DNA of 64,000 nt from Vitellaria paradoxa (taxonomy: Eukaryota > Streptophyta > Magnoliopsida > Ericales > Sapotaceae), in contig CM034244.1 in the NCBI GenBank assembly GCA_019916065.1, forward strand, positions 36,150,877 through 36,214,876, read 5' to 3'. The notes under the pieces are model-generated. The model did no database searches and had not been told where the DNA came from. It was given only the letters and a program-made list of their open reading frames with translations. Shown piece after piece: positions 22,715 through 35,702 of this stretch (its first letter is position 1; each line of letters starts with the position of its first letter). The position numbers and the translations under genes were made by a program.

Positions 22715-25700
22715 ATGGAGGGCAATTCGGGTGGCGGCGGCGGGAATGACGTGGAGCTTCTGTGTAAGACGTTGCAGGTGGAGCACAAGCTATTCTACTT
22801 CGATCTGAAGGAGAATCCACGCGGGCGATACCTCAAGATCTCTGAGAAGACGTCGGCTACTAGGTCGACCATCATAGTCCCCTTCAACGGTATCCCCTGG
22901 TTCTTGGATCTTTTCAATTACTACGTTAATTCTGACGAACAGGACGTCTTTAGCAAGGAGCTCCAACTCGACACCAAGGCACGCCCTACCGCAATTTTTA
23001 TTTTATTTTATTTTTTCCATCTTCCTTCTTCTTTTCCAATTACTTCTTTTTTTTTTAAATACCGTCCTTGTTGATCGGTGGCCTGGTGAACCTGGCAGGT
23101 GTTTTACTTCGACATTGGCGAAAATAGAAGGGGTCGCTTTTTGAAGGTAACCTTTTTCTTATCTACTATTTTTGTCTGCTTTACTAAAATTAATTTTGTT
23201 CAAAATGTCTACTTAACTTTGATTTTTTATTTTATTATTTCTAGGAACTGCTTTCAACTTCTATGAGTAACAAACTTGTAGAAAAGATTAAAATTGATTT
23301 CTTATACTAACTGCTTGCTTTTCATGTGCTTTATACTCATATGTTTTTTTTTAAAGTATCTTCTTCTATTTTGTAGTACTCTTGGTTGAACTACATTATG
23401 ATTATGATTTTCATGCTCCTACTTGCCTATTCAAGCATCACACCCTTGGTTTACTTAAGATCGACTTGACTTCTCGATATCTATACGGATATTATTTATA
23501 ATCTATATAATAAAATAGAACGATTTTTGAAAATGTTATTCTCACAAAATAAGATCTAACAGTAAAAATTATTTTTTTCCCATTCAGGGATTATTTTTAT
23601 ATTTTTAACTTCCTACTCAATTCCTATTTTAGTGGAGTTTACTACCATTTATCTCACAAAATGATTTGGGCATTTTGAATTTCATCACATTTCAAGAGTA
23701 GAGATTATATACAAATCAAAACTGGCAACTTAAATTTTGCTCAATTATGATTCGTAGAAAGTTGAATCTTTTAAATTAAAGCACTATAATTTATATTTTC
23801 TTTTGTGGTGCTTATCAAAAATTAATTGGATAGAGAGAGGCCAAAACACACGTAGTAGTTACTAGGGCCTAAAGTTTTGAAAAAAATTAAAACTCATGGA
23901 TTATCATAGTTTTTCCGATTTGAATTTTTTGTCCAAAATTTCAACTACATAAGAAACTTAATATTAATTTTGTTTATAGTGTCGTAAGCACGAGTTATTG
24001 CTAGTATAATATTAAGGGAGAACATCACTTGGTGTATCCCTCAAAATGCAGCTCTGTTAACTTTAACTTTTTTAAATTCCTTAGGGTGCATTTGGAGCGT
24101 CGAAAAAAACCAAAAACAATAAAAAATGTGGTTTGGGTAATTTTTTGGTGTTTGGTGCGTAACCACCAAACCATGTTTTTCAGAGATAAATAGTGTAACT
24201 TTTTTTACTTTTGTATTAAAATGTTGGAAAGAGAAACCGTTCGGACGGATTTTTGGGTTCGTTCCAATCGATTTATGTTAAAATTTTTTGGAAAGTTGTT
24301 GAACTTTTTAATTTTTGTGTTAAAATGTTAGAGAGAGAAACTATTCCGATAGATTTTTGGGTCCATTCTAATGGATTTTTGTCAGAATTTTTGAAAGTTG
24401 TTGAAAAGTTTTTGGGATTTATAGAAAAGTTATTGGGGCTTGTGCTTGTGAAATTGTTATTGGGGCTTGTAAAAAATTTATTGAATTTATAAAAGTTTGT
24501 TAGGATATGTAGATATATATAAATTTATAGAAATTCATGAAGTATGAGGAAGGCAAAATGTGTTAAGAGTTTAGAGGTTTTCACAGGTTTTCAGAGATTT
24601 ACCCACTTTTTCAACGTGCAAAACACACCCTTAATTGTCCTTTTAACTTCTTGATTCCTTGACTAATCACTATGTTTTTAAATTCATAGGTTTTTTTTTT
24701 TCCCTTTTTGTATTTTTAATTCTTAAACTACCATCTCCATTTACCTATTGAAGCGATTACCTCATTTAGTTAATAAATAAAAATTTTAAAAATTTGCACG
24801 TGTATTATCTGTCATTTAACTTTTAGAGAACATTAGGAGTAGATATAATGGTTGCATTTGTTAATATTAGCTATACAGGTTGTAACTTTAATTTTGTGTT
24901 AGCTTTCATTCCCTTTTGTTGTTGAATAAAGCATCAATGAAAGGCTTTACTGATAGAGCTATTTCCATCACAAAGTCAACTTTTTCCAAAGAACTTGTCC
25001 TCGTGCCAAAATAATTTTGTAGCTTTATTATTTTTTTGAAATCAATATAGAACATATTGCTATAGCATTTCTAGACCGGTTTGACTTGATTAGTATTCTC
25101 ATAGGCATTTTGGTAATTTCTTTTGAGCTAATGGAATCATGCATGAGCTGCCAATTTTGGAGGAAATTTTGTGGTGAACAAGACTCACTGCCACAAGTGG
25201 TGACCTAAGTCGGCTTGCGGCTGAATTTAATCGTTTAGGGTTTCAATTTCACGTTTTTGCTATTTTTGGTAATTTTAATTTGGCAATTTCTGCTAGAGAT
25301 CAGAATTATTTTCTTTATTTGATTATTCAATTATCTCCATTTTACCAATTTTTGTAATTATTGGGATTTGATTGTATTTTCCTCTTTTAAGTATTAGGGT
25401 TAGGGTTTCAATATAAATAAGTGGTGGCAGCATTTTGCTGATCATATTGGAATTAATAAAAATCATTATTTGAGAATTATTTTCTTTATTTTTGGTGGAT
25501 TTGAGTGTCCCTTTCTAGGATTTCCATTTGGCTTGTACTATAATTAGCAGCAGTTGTTTTTTAGATTAACCTACACATTTTCTATTTTGCGCCAGAAATG
25601 GCATTGCATGAAGATGAAGCTCTACATAACTGACCGTGTTGATGGTAACAGATAAATTTAGGTTGAAATAATGTGAGGATCTTCTTCTAAATCTTTGAAT

Positions 25701-28700
25701 AATTCACATGATTGCAACCTAAAAGGAAAAGGGCGGTAATGCTTTTTTTTTTTTAAATAAATAAAGGGCGATGGTATATTGGTGCTATCTTTGCAAACAA
25801 ATTGGAGAGTTCGTGTCTCACATTATGCTCCATTGCACTTTGTCAGTGTGTCTTGGGGTTGCCCTAAAGGACTATTGGAGGCTCTTCAAAGTTGGTGGGG
25901 GGCTTGATTGGAGAGGAGAAAAGAAAGTTTAGGAGCTTATACCTTTTTGTTTGGGCTGGTTGTAAAATTTTCAAGCTCGTTGTATATCTTAAATTGTTTT
26001 TTACCATTATGCATTGTTTGCTTGTGCAAAATGTAGAATCTAAATTAGGCCAGTTTTTGGATTTTGTAGGTATTTTGGAGGGCTAGATTTGTTTTATTTC
26101 TTGTGTTGATCATTCTTTTGCATTTGTATTTGTGTAGTATCCCTTCAATGGTTTAGATGCAATTTTATTTGTAATAGTGACGTAAGACACTATTAGGGAG
26201 TGTGGTACTGACACTGTCAAAGAGTTATACTGGGTGCTTCAAAGGGTGAAATCATTTGAAAGAGTGTTGGCGTTTCTTATGAAGGTTTCAATGAGGAGAT
26301 AATTAGGTTGTTAGCATCCATTGAAGTGAGATGGCGACAATCCAAAAAGAACCAGCGAGTCAGATTGAGAATTCCAATAGCAAGAAAGGGAAGAGGGAGC
26401 TCAAGAAGTTGTATTGTACCATTAACTATTGTTCTCTAGGATATAGGAATATTATTCTCCTTTATTCTTCTTTCCTTACTTGTATTGGCCTTCTATCTTG
26501 TACAAGATTCTACCATTGTCTATAATACAGGATAACTTTGTTTGGTGTATGTAGTATTCACTCAATACTTTGTTATCTAACACGGTATCAGAGCAATGAT
26601 CCTAGAAGACCCTAGGTGTTGTCACCTTGCTTTTGTCAATAACCAGTCGAAGTCTCTAGTCCAGCCTTCATTGCTTTAGTTTAGATGATTGTTGGCTATC
26701 CTCGTTACAAAGTTCGTCAATCTCCTAGAACCAAACCCGGACCTAGATTGTCAATCTCGAAGATCTTCGTTGACCCAATTGTCAGAGCTTGCAGTGGTAT
26801 AAGGTAATTCTCATTGCGACCTAATCCTTAGTCAGTCATCATTGCAGACCCAATCCTCGCTTAGTTGTCATCACGATCTCATTGTCGTCATGACCCAATC
26901 CTTAGTTAGTCATCGTAATCGACACAATCCTCTGTCAATTGTTGTTGCAACTTAGTAAAGACGATAGTTGGCCATCCTCGTCATTGTTGACCTTGTCATT
27001 GTTGACCTAGTTGCTGAAGCTCTCCACCAGTCAACAAAGCTTCTAGATGTGGAAAACCCTAATTCTAGATCCTCTCCTCTAAGCTTCTAAGTGTGAGGCC
27101 ATATCTAGCCACCAGTAGCCACCTTCGAGCTCGTCTCTCCTTGGTTACCAAGTTCCGGTTCCTTCAGTACTCCGGCAACACTTTAGGATACTTCTGAATA
27201 AGTCCAAGTCATTTTTATTTTCAATGACGATAGAATCCATACACATTGGTACCATCCCACTACCTATCCTGCTCAGCTGAGTACTTGGAAATTGGATAGT
27301 ACCAATTATAACCAGGAGGCTAAGGCTATTAAATTTGTCCAAACTGGTTATGGTAAACATAAACATTTGACTGAAGCTGCTCCTGCTCGAACTGGTGCAA
27401 AATGTTAAAAAGGAATTCAAGCCGATGCCTATATTATTAGTCTTCTTTGGAATTTAATGGAACCACGTATTGCTTTCACATGTACCCATATGCGGACTTG
27501 CAAGGAAGTATATCAGGTTGCTATTCGTAAGTAATATTACTTGTATCATATGTATACTTTGTCTCCTGAGTTATTTTAGTTGCAGCAGTTCGCTAAACCA
27601 ATCACTGACAACTTTTCTTCTTCAAGCCAAGTTTCTGAATTCCATGCTTTTCAATCACTATCAATAGGCATTATTGTAATTAAGAAGCAACATGACCAGA
27701 TAGTTGTTATTCGTTTTCTTGCTAGCTTTGATCCAAAATTCCAGCTTGCTAGGGCCCATATACTTAGTGGGGATTCCATTCCTTCCTTAATTGAGACTTA
27801 CTAGAATCATGCGAGCTGTATCAAAGATTTCTTTTTAGGTAATATTTCCACTTGTTCCACATTACTAGGTCAGAATACTGATTAGACTTCAATAAATCAT
27901 CCACCTTATTCTGGCAACCATACTAATTATGGTGGACATTGTAGCCATGGATGAGGTGGTCGTGGTAGATGATGACCATAATGCATCCATTGCGGTAAGG
28001 ATGGACATTTCAATGACAAATGTTGAGATCTGTTTGGCAAACCTTCTCATGTGTCACATGCACAATCAATACTAATTCACCATTAGAGATGTCAACCACT
28101 AGTGAACAACAACAGTCAGTCATTCAACCACAGTTAGTCACTCTCTTTGGAGAAGAGTATTGGAGGCTTTTACGAATTCAAGCAGTTCATAAGGTTTCTC
28201 TTCCCATTGCTACCCCTGCTCGTTAATTTAAGTATCTGTCCATTCTCCTACTCCTTGGATAATTGACTCCGGGGCATCTAGTCATATGTTTAGATCTTTA
28301 AACTTGTTCTCTAGTATGCATTATTCTCCATCTCTACCAATTGTTACACTAGCCACTGGCTCTACTACGTCATTAAATGGTATTGGTGAAGTTGCACCTT
28401 CTTCATCTCTTTCCCTTTCTTCTGACTTATATGTTTCCTATTTTCCTTTTAATTTGATGTTTGTTAGTATCTACTAAAACTCTAAATCGCTCAGTAGCTT
28501 TCTTCCATGATTTGATCATAACACAAGATATGAAAACAATGGAGAAGATTGGAGTAGGGCATGAAACTGGTGGGATCTACTATCTTGACGTCTCTCTTTA
28601 TTTCCTAAGCTTGTCATGCCATTGCATCAGCAAAAAAAGATTCATTGTCATCTTAGTCTTTTACCATTTGATAAAGAAGTCTGTGTTTCCTAGTCTTCGT

Positions 28701-31106
28701 CATTTAAAGAATTTTACTTGTGTCTTATCGGTTGGGAAAACACCATTGTGTATCCTTCTGTGTCCCACGTCAATCGTAGGCCAAGTCTTTTTTGTTTAGT
28801 TATAGTCCCGCGTCATTCAAGAGGAAATATGCACTTGATCTCTTGTCTGATACATGTATGCTGGTGTGTAAACCTATAGACACCACAATGGACCTAAATA
28901 CGAAATTGCTTGTTGATGAGGGGTACCCATCATTGAGAGGCAGTTTATCTGAATCTTAAGGCATTTGCAGCTTGCACTTTGCAAAGGTTTGTTGTACCAA
29001 GACAAATTAATGCACATCGATTCAAGGATACATTGATGCAGATTGGGTTGGTCGCTTTTTGATAGAAGGTATACTACCGGATACTGCATTTTTTGTTGAA
29101 GGTAACTTAGTGTCTTGGAAAAGTAAAAACCAAACATTAGTAGCATAGTGATTTGTTGGAAGAACTGGGGATTCATCATTCACTCTTATGGAGTTATTAT
29201 GTGACAATCTAACTGCTATTCACATTGCTTTCAATCAGGTATTTCATGAAAGAGCCAATCACATATAGATTGATTTTCACTTCGTCAAAAAAAAAAAATT
29301 ACAAAATTTAGTGAGTACTAGTCATGTCAAAATTGAATATTAACTTGCTAATCTATTTACCTAACTTTTAGGAGGGGCTCCGGTGAAATATATTTGTAAC
29401 AAGCTTGGAGTGTGTGATATACATGCTCCAACTCGAGAGGGTGTGTTAGATTATGGTATTGTAGATATGATATCCCATTAATATGGTAGGATATAGGAAC
29501 ATTATTATGTAGGATTTTATGTAGGCCTTCTATATTATACATGATTTCACCACTTGTATATTTAATACAGGACAAGCCTGTTGGGTGTGTTAAGCATTCA
29601 CTTGATACCTTGTTATGTAATAAGTATGAAGGCAATAGGAGGTAGAAGGAAGGTGGACGGCAAAGAGGGGGGTGACTTTGCTTTGAGTTTGAATTATATA
29701 TGAACCTAAAAATAGTTAGTAGGAATACGAGGGGTCTTAATGTGGGGGTGGGGGAAGAGCCATTGTTAAGGGGATGTTTGGAGTTCCATAAAAGTTTAAA
29801 AAGAAAAAAACAAAAAAAACAAAAGTTGGTGTTGAAGTGATGTAAAAGTGACATGTGACAAATTTTGATTGGAAGAAATTGGAAACTTTTAAAATTTTTT
29901 GGAGTTTTTTGAGAAAATTTGGGGCTCCAAATGCCCTCTAAATCTATGTGGAATAGAAGGGGATCAACTGTGGTGTGTTTGCAGGAAACTAAACTGGAGA
30001 TGGATGGATCTGTTTATTCAAAATTTAAGGTTTTTGACTTGAATTGATGTGGAAATTATTGGATAAGTTTGGCCGTCTGTTGTTGCTTCTAGTTCTTGGA
30101 GCTATAATATGATTCTTTGAGGTTGCATGTATTGCTAGTCTTAAGATTCTCTCTTGCTGAAACTGTGAACAGAAGGCAATTTCAACGGTCTTGCCAATTT
30201 AGTTTTCTTAAAAAATTTGTGAGGATTGGCTGTCTTCTGCGCTATATTCTTCTAATAGATTTATGTGTGCAGGTATCTGAAGCATCTGTTAGCAGGAACC
30301 GCAGCACTATTATCGTTCCAGCAGGAAGTGCCCGGGATGAAGGGTGGGCAGCATTCAGGAACATATTGGCAGAGATAAATGAAGCATCAAGGATTTTTAT
30401 CCCGCCCAATCAGGTGTCTTTGCACTGCATGCACTAATTCACACACCAAAGGCCCCTGAGACACTGCCTTGTTGGCTTGCATCCATACGTCAATCTGATT
30501 GCAGAGACGCCTCACTAATGTGCTTTTTTTTTTTTTTTTTCTTTATGCGTTTTCTTCTTTTCCTCCCTCGGGATTGGCTGCACGTATTGAATCAGCAAAA
30601 TTCTGAAACCTCAGAGCGGCTTGTTGGACTATCAGATGATGTGGGGGCGGGCTTCATATCAGGCCACAGTTCCCAACCTGCTCCAACTCCTGAATTAAGT
30701 GTGGACAGAGCAGTTGATTTGCCTACACCAGATGAAATTGGTAACTTGGCTGTCTCAAAGGTGATCAGGGCTGATCAGAAGAGGTTCTTCTTTGATCTTG
30801 GGAGCAACAACCGTGGTCATTTTTTAAGAATTTCTGAGGTTACATCTACAAAGTGTTCTAATAATTTTTTTTTGCTTAATGATTGATGATATTTAATTCT
30901 GTCAGATTTGGTTATATATATATTATTAGTCTGTTTGTTCATCATAATTGCAGGTGGCAGGTTCTGATCGCTCCTCCATTATTCTCCCGCTTTCGGGGCT
31001 GAAGCAGTTTTATGAAATGATAGGTCACTTTGTAGAGATCACTAAAGATCGAATCGAAGGACTGACGGGTGCAAACGTTAGGACACTAGACCCTCCACAA
31101 AGATAA
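22715..31106 (+). CDS. PURA1: Pur-alpha single-stranded nucleic acid binding protein
   Basis: Binds purine-rich single-stranded DNA and RNA, known in plants at telo-box containing promoters. Exons: 22715-22978, 23099-23146, 30273-30413, 30596-30838, 30954-31106 (stop TAA 31104-31106), 849 nt, 282 residues; Arabidopsis Pur-alpha 1 is about 296. A Gly-rich start (GGGGGND) precedes three PUR repeats. The first contains EHKLFYFDLKENPRGRYLK (residues 24-42), the second VFYFDIGENRRGRFLK with RNRSTIIVPAG, and the third KRFFFDLGSNNRGHFLRIS with DRSSIILPLSG. The end NVRT.DPPQR is family-typical. Intron 1 begins with GC instead of GT. Intron 2 is 7.1 kb and full of repeats. All junctions keep frame and no exon is damaged, so the gene looks functional. 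Confidence 0.93.
23502..24004 (+). mobile_element. Helitron-like non-autonomous element
   Basis: It starts A/TCTATATAATAAAAT and ends GCACGAGTTATTGCTAG/T. That is a 5' TC, a 3' CTAG and insertion between A and T, as expected of Helitrons. A second sequence with similar ends lies at 53443-53870. A 3' hairpin is not obvious, so the call is tentative. Confidence 0.45.
24084..24630. mobile_element. Tourist-like MITE with TTA target duplication
   Basis: The left end GGGTGCATTTGGAGCGTCG pairs imperfectly with the right end CAACGTGCAAAACACACCC. TTA flanks both ends (24081-24083, 24631-24633), as for PIF/Harbinger elements. A block of about 110 bp with TTAAAATGTT and GATTTTTGGGT is duplicated inside. 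Confidence 0.65.
26410..29625 (+). mobile_element. Decayed Ty1/copia retrotransposon in the Pur-alpha intron
   Basis: The 5' LTR ends near 26581 (TATCTAACA) and is followed by the primer binding site GGTATCAGAGC. The 3' LTR begins at about 29445 (TGTTAGATTATGG) after an Arg-Glu-Gly-Val end. LTRs share AGGATATAGGAA.ATTATT, AATACAGGA.AA and TTCACT.ATAC.TTGTTAT. Eroded coding pieces lie in order: gag (about 27470-27800), zinc knuckle CIHCGKDGHFNDKC (near 27975), protease WIIDSGASSHM (near 28256), the start of integrase (28460-28700), then RNase H (DADWVGRFLIEG near 29037, LLCDNLTAIHIAFNQVFHER near 29198). The integrase core and most of RT are missing. Multiple stops; dead. Confidence 0.85.
29770..29938. 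mobile_element. MITE, 169 bp, TAA target duplication
   Basis: The left end GGGGATGTTTGGAGTTCC pairs with the right end GGGGCTCCAAATGCCCTC. TAA lies directly on both sides (29767-29769, 29939-29941). It is related to the MITEs at 31889, 32290 and 35018. Confidence 0.7.
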
Positions 31107-31888
31107 ATGCTGGTTTTGCGTTGTGATGTGTGACAAACAATCAAGGGCTTTTCAGATCCTCCACATTTGGCTCTATGATTCTAGGGGTAAAGTTATGACC
31201 TCATTGTGTTGGTTGTTTTCCATTTTTTTTTTCTCTCTCTCTTTTTATTTCAGTTTGATTGAGGACTATATTTGGTATTACTACTAGCCCTGCCTCTTAT
31301 TTCGAACATTGAGTAATGAGAGAGAAATAAACAAGGGCTTGCTGTAATTATCAGTCCAACAGGGTGGCCTGTGTCTGTCTTCGTTGACCTTAATTCTTAT
31401 TTATGGAAAATAAACTTGTAATGCGGGTCTTCCAGCATTTTAAGTTTTATATTTGTGGTAACTTTTCTCAATAGATTGCGTAATTATTAATTCGCCCACT
31501 CTTTTTTTTTTTTTTTAAATCAATCTTGCTGATCCTCTCCTAGACTAACTTATTATTTCTGCAATTATTTTTTTTTATCAAATTTTTGAGGTTGGTTTGT
31601 ATTTATAGGTTTGACATCGACAGATTTTATGTTATTTGTTTAAGGAGAAATTTCGGTAAAGGGTGGTCTTTACTCCATCCTGATTGAATGTCAATGGTTA
31701 GAGTTTTCTCTCACTCCATTGCTTAATTAAAACAATATATTTCTCAAAAAGAAATTGATGCTGGGGGTTTGGACTGAATTTATTCATGAAAGGGTTAATA
31801 TTTATTCCTAGAATTTTGCTTAAAATATCAATGTCATCTAACTTCTAATTATTCTATCTTAAGAGCCTGAAACTTTTGAAAGTTATTG

Positions 31889-32036
31889 AGGTTCCATTTG
31901 GTTTGCAAAGAAACTCCAAAATACTTTCTAAATTTCTATTAACTTTTATCACATCAATTTTTTTCTTTCACTGTACGCATTACGAACTCTTAATTTATCT
32001 CAATTTATCTCATTTTATCTTATTCTAAACTCACCT
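31889..32036. mobile_element. MITE of the TTTATCTCATTTT family
   Basis: Begins AGGTTCCATTTGGTTTGC and carries the shared core CGCATTACGAACTC plus TTTATCTCATTTTATCTTA. In sequence order it matches the inverted copy at 35018-35185 closely. Confidence 0.65.
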
Positions 32037-32289
32037 TGAATGTTGTCCAACCATTTTTACTAGTAATTGTGAAAAAATTGTACTTATCAAAGAAAAAAAA
32101 GTATATTCTCTTACGTCAGGAGCCTAATTAATATTTAGATAATTTTTTGTACTTTTAAATTTTAAAAATATTAAAAGTTGTTACAAGAGAATTATCTTAA
32201 TTATTATTTAAAAATTTTTAATTTTTTATTTGTGTTATTTAATTTAATTGCTAATGTATTTGAAATATATAACTTTTACAATTATATTA

Positions 32290-32446
32290 AGGTTCCGTTT
32301 AGAGTGACAAAATTCTGAAAAATTGTAAAAAAATATTAAAAAACTCTAAAAGTTATTTATTTTTTATCTTACTGCACGAATTACGAATTTACAATTTAGC
32401 TTATTTTATTACATTTTATCTTATTTTTTATCACTCCAAACGCATC
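32290..32446. mobile_element. MITE of the TTTATCTCATTTT family, TTA target duplication
   Basis: The left end AGGTTCCGTTTAGAGTGA pairs with the right end TCACTCCAAACGCATCTT. TTA borders both ends. The core holds ACTGCACGAATTACGAATTT and TTTATCTTATTTTTTATC. Confidence 0.7.
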
Positions 32447-33565
32447 TTAAATTTATAAGTAAATGGGTTTTTTTTTATTTATATTGAAGTTATAAACAAA
32501 TCGGTTTTTTTTGGAATTCGTGAGTTCATTCACATCTATTAAAATTTTATACTACAACTCTAGTAGTTTTATATGCAAAAGAAAAAGAATGAAATTGTAA
32601 TATTTTAGTAATGTAGGAAAAAAAGAAATAAAATTTTGTGAATGAGAAAAGAGAAAGAAAGAAGAGAGAATAAGTGAATTTCAGATTTAATTAAAAAATT
32701 TATAAAAAAAAAATGAAATGAAGTTCCAATAGGTATGTCATTAGAATAAAAACGAAAAAGAGAGAAAATATATTCTTTTAATATTATAAATAGATAAATA
32801 ATAAATTCTTATATTAAAAATAACAAATAAATAAATAAACCTCCCCAGGGATTGTGCTCAAACATCTTAAGGTAAATCTTTAAAATTAAATTAAATTACA
32901 TTAAGATCCCTCACTCACTATAAGAAATTACACTAATGCCTCTTATTTTATGTTTATATAACAGATTCTCTCTTTTTGTTAAAATACTACTAATCAACTA
33001 ATGAAAGTTGATGGAAACAAATTAATTATAAATTAACATAAATTCTACAAAGATGCATTGAAGTTTTTTTAAAACTCAATAAACTTTTTTCAAGTATAAA
33101 AAATTTATCTTGTCATTACTTTTCATGTGTTTATGTCATATATTAATAGGCAGCCGTTAATTTTAATTATTAAAACAATAATAGTTTTAAAAAAATATTT
33201 AATCAATAATAATATTTTGATAATAAATTAAAACTAATAGATCTAAGCCAGATTATTGTCAAATATTATCAAACTTTTTTATATCATTGATAGAAGTTCA
33301 ATACAAAACTTATTTGTTTAGAGAATAAAATTTATTTAGATTCAGAACAATGTAGCCTTTTATTAAGATGTTATTGCTTCTCCTACTCAGACTCTCGCTT
33401 GAATTGAAACTTTTATTCATTGTTAGGCTTTAACTCAATCGAATAATTAACTTATTAGTTGTCAATAGTAATAATAAAAATAATAGGTGCAAATGCAATA
33501 TTTAATTGTTGAGGGGTGTCAAATGTCTTTTCTAAAAATCTCAAGGGGCCTCACTATGACATTGA

Positions 33566-33593
33566 GTGTGTGTGTGTGTGTGTGTGTGTGTGT
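33566..33593. repeat. TG dinucleotide microsatellite
   Basis: About 14 uninterrupted TG units in intergenic DNA. Confidence 0.9.
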
Positions 33594-34014
33594 TAACTTC
33601 AATTAGTTAACTGATGGTCCTTTGACAGAAGAGGGATATCTGTTATCCAAGTTTAAAAATAAAAGATGCTCGTGTAATTTTCAATACATGAGAGGAATGG
33701 AGTGTATATATTTTCAGTAACCTCCTGGGTTCTTAATAAAATTTACTCTTAATATTAAAACAAAAACTCTTGGTGTCTATTTGAGGAGGGGTCTTTCTCA
33801 AATCAGCTTCGGTACTACAATTTTGTAGTTCTCTTTCATCCTTTCAATGACTAAAGATCATCACGTTGGATTCATGGCCGGTCCTATAAAGTTAGTAATT
33901 AAAGCAAATGTGTTAGGAACTCAGCAGACCAATCATCCTAAAAAGCCGCAGACAAGCATATTAGGAGGCCACAATAGCTAGCCATAACAAGTAATGCTGC
34001 CAACTGTTGGTTTT

Positions 34015-35639
34015 TATAGCATATGGTTGAGGAAAATACCTCGAATGGAAGGATGAACTCGTTAAAATTTTTCCTAATACACAGCGGAAACATTTTTTTT
34101 CAGCGATTCAGCCTTCTAAACTATTCTCAATTCTCTCTCTCTAGATGGATGTATGTGGTTACTCTCTCAGATCTCTTGGCTAATTGATATATAAAAGATA
34201 TTTATAAAGAGTGAGATACAGAGTTTGTATCAGAGAAGATCTCTAACTCTAGAGATTATCTCTTATCCACTCTCACACATATTTTATCTATATATATTAT
34301 CCTAATATATATTTAGAAGATATGGTATCTTGAGAAAATCTCCTAACCATATCATCTTATCTAAATATATATTAATTATCTATAATTTATTTCATAAATA
34401 AATTATAAATAATTAGCCAATTAGACCTGGCCCATCAAGATACAATTGAGCTAGCTTGGGGACTGAAGGCTCATGGATTCCTAACTCCAACTTAAAAGAT
34501 ATTTGGGTCTTGTCATCTCATGACAACCCATTATCTTTTAAATTAATACAAGGCTATTCCACTAAAAGCCATGAGCTACACTCTAGTAGTCCATGTTGAA
34601 ATTCATTTTATTAAAACAACTTTTAATAAAATAAATTTTGGTCTTAGACCAATAATATCCACTTAATTAACCCTCCATTATAAGCTAGTAATTAAGTTAG
34701 GCTAAATGTCGAGTCCCTTAATTACATATTTAATCCTAAGTCTCTATTTATCTATATTTTGATCATTTTCAATATTTTCATATTTGTAAACAATTTACAA
34801 ATAAATATTGTTATTCAATAAACAATTTATTGAATAAACTGCGGCCACAGATTTAATGATCAAAAAGATAAATAGCTTCGGTGAGCGTATCAGAATGGAT
34901 TCCATCTTGTAAGTATATGTTTCCACGATTCATAAAATTAAATCTCCAAGTTATCGAGATTTTGACCACTAATAAAATCTCACTCCGTGATAACTCAAAT
35001 AGACTTAATTTATGAATGGGGTTGTTTGGAGTAAGAAAAAATGAGATAAATTGAGATAAATTGTGGTTTGGGGAGAGTTCGTAATGCGTGCAGTGAGAGA
35101 AAAAAGTTGATGTGATATAAAGTTAACAGAGATTTATAGAGATTTTTGGAATTTTTTCTCAAATCATGGCAAACCAAACGAGGCCAATATGAGTCCATTA
35201 CAAACTCAGGATTAAGGTTCGTTAAGTTTATTAAAGCTTATGTAAATTATGATTAAAGACATTTATGAACCAAATCATAATTTACAATAGTCCATTCAAT
35301 ATGTATATCTCATATACATACTAACTTTCCTACTCAAAGTCACCACTTTAGTGATCAAGATAAATCACCCAATTAAGAAGTGGAAAAGTTACAGTTTTAA
35401 CATAATGAAATGCCCGTTTCATTAATAGCTGTGAATTTACTTTTATTTATAAAACTTGTGATTTAAAACTTTCTGTATTGACATCTTATACCCAATACTT
35501 AAAACACATACTTTATAAATAAGAGACAATAGTGTATGCTTAAATAAATAAATGTTTTATCTTAACCAGAAAAATAAATTAAATGAAATGTCATCACAAA
35601 ACATGCTTTCAAGGGCACTAAAAGAAAATAAATCTAATA
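34015..35639 (-). repeat. 3' LTR of the copia element (left copy)
   Basis: Starts TGTTGGTTTTTATAGC on the plus strand. It aligns with 40868-42330 throughout except for a 171-bp MITE-plus-duplication insertion at 35018-35188. Confidence 0.88.
35018..35185. mobile_element. MITE inserted in one LTR only, AAT target duplication
   Basis: The sister LTR reads TATGAAT/GTGAGTCC at 41874-41888, while this LTR reads TATGAAT, 168 bp, then AATATGAGTCC. The termini GGGGTTGTTTGG and CCAAACGAGGCC are inverted repeats. The comparison proves the boundaries and a 3-bp duplication (AAT at 35015-35017 and 35186-35188). Confidence 0.92.
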
Positions 35640-35702
35640 ATCTCCCACTTGCCCTAAAGCATGTTAGGCATATGACGAAAACTCATATCATAAATATGAT
35701 AA

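Larger units (their letters stand above)
23147..30272 (+). other. 7.1-kb intron 2 of the Pur-alpha gene
   Basis: Donor AAG/GTAACC at 23147, acceptor TGTGCAG at 30272, both in phase 0. It contains a Helitron-like element (23502-24004), a Tourist-like MITE (24084-24630), a copia relic (about 26410-29625) and a small MITE (29770-29938). I recognise nothing at 24640-26400. Confidence 0.8.
31107..34014. other. Intergenic AT-rich DNA 3' of Pur-alpha
   Basis: Contains the Pur-alpha 3' UTR (an AATAAA-like GAAATAAAC near 31325), two MITEs and a TG microsatellite. No gene seen. Confidence 0.5.

Noticed and set aside
27975..28060. Host CCHC zinc-finger gene
   Set aside because: The knuckle sits between gag-like and protease-like pieces of the copia relic and is followed at once by a stop.
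33541..33593. CRISPR or telomere-like array
   Set aside because: Only a TG microsatellite; no spacers or TTTAGGG units were seen anywhere in the window.
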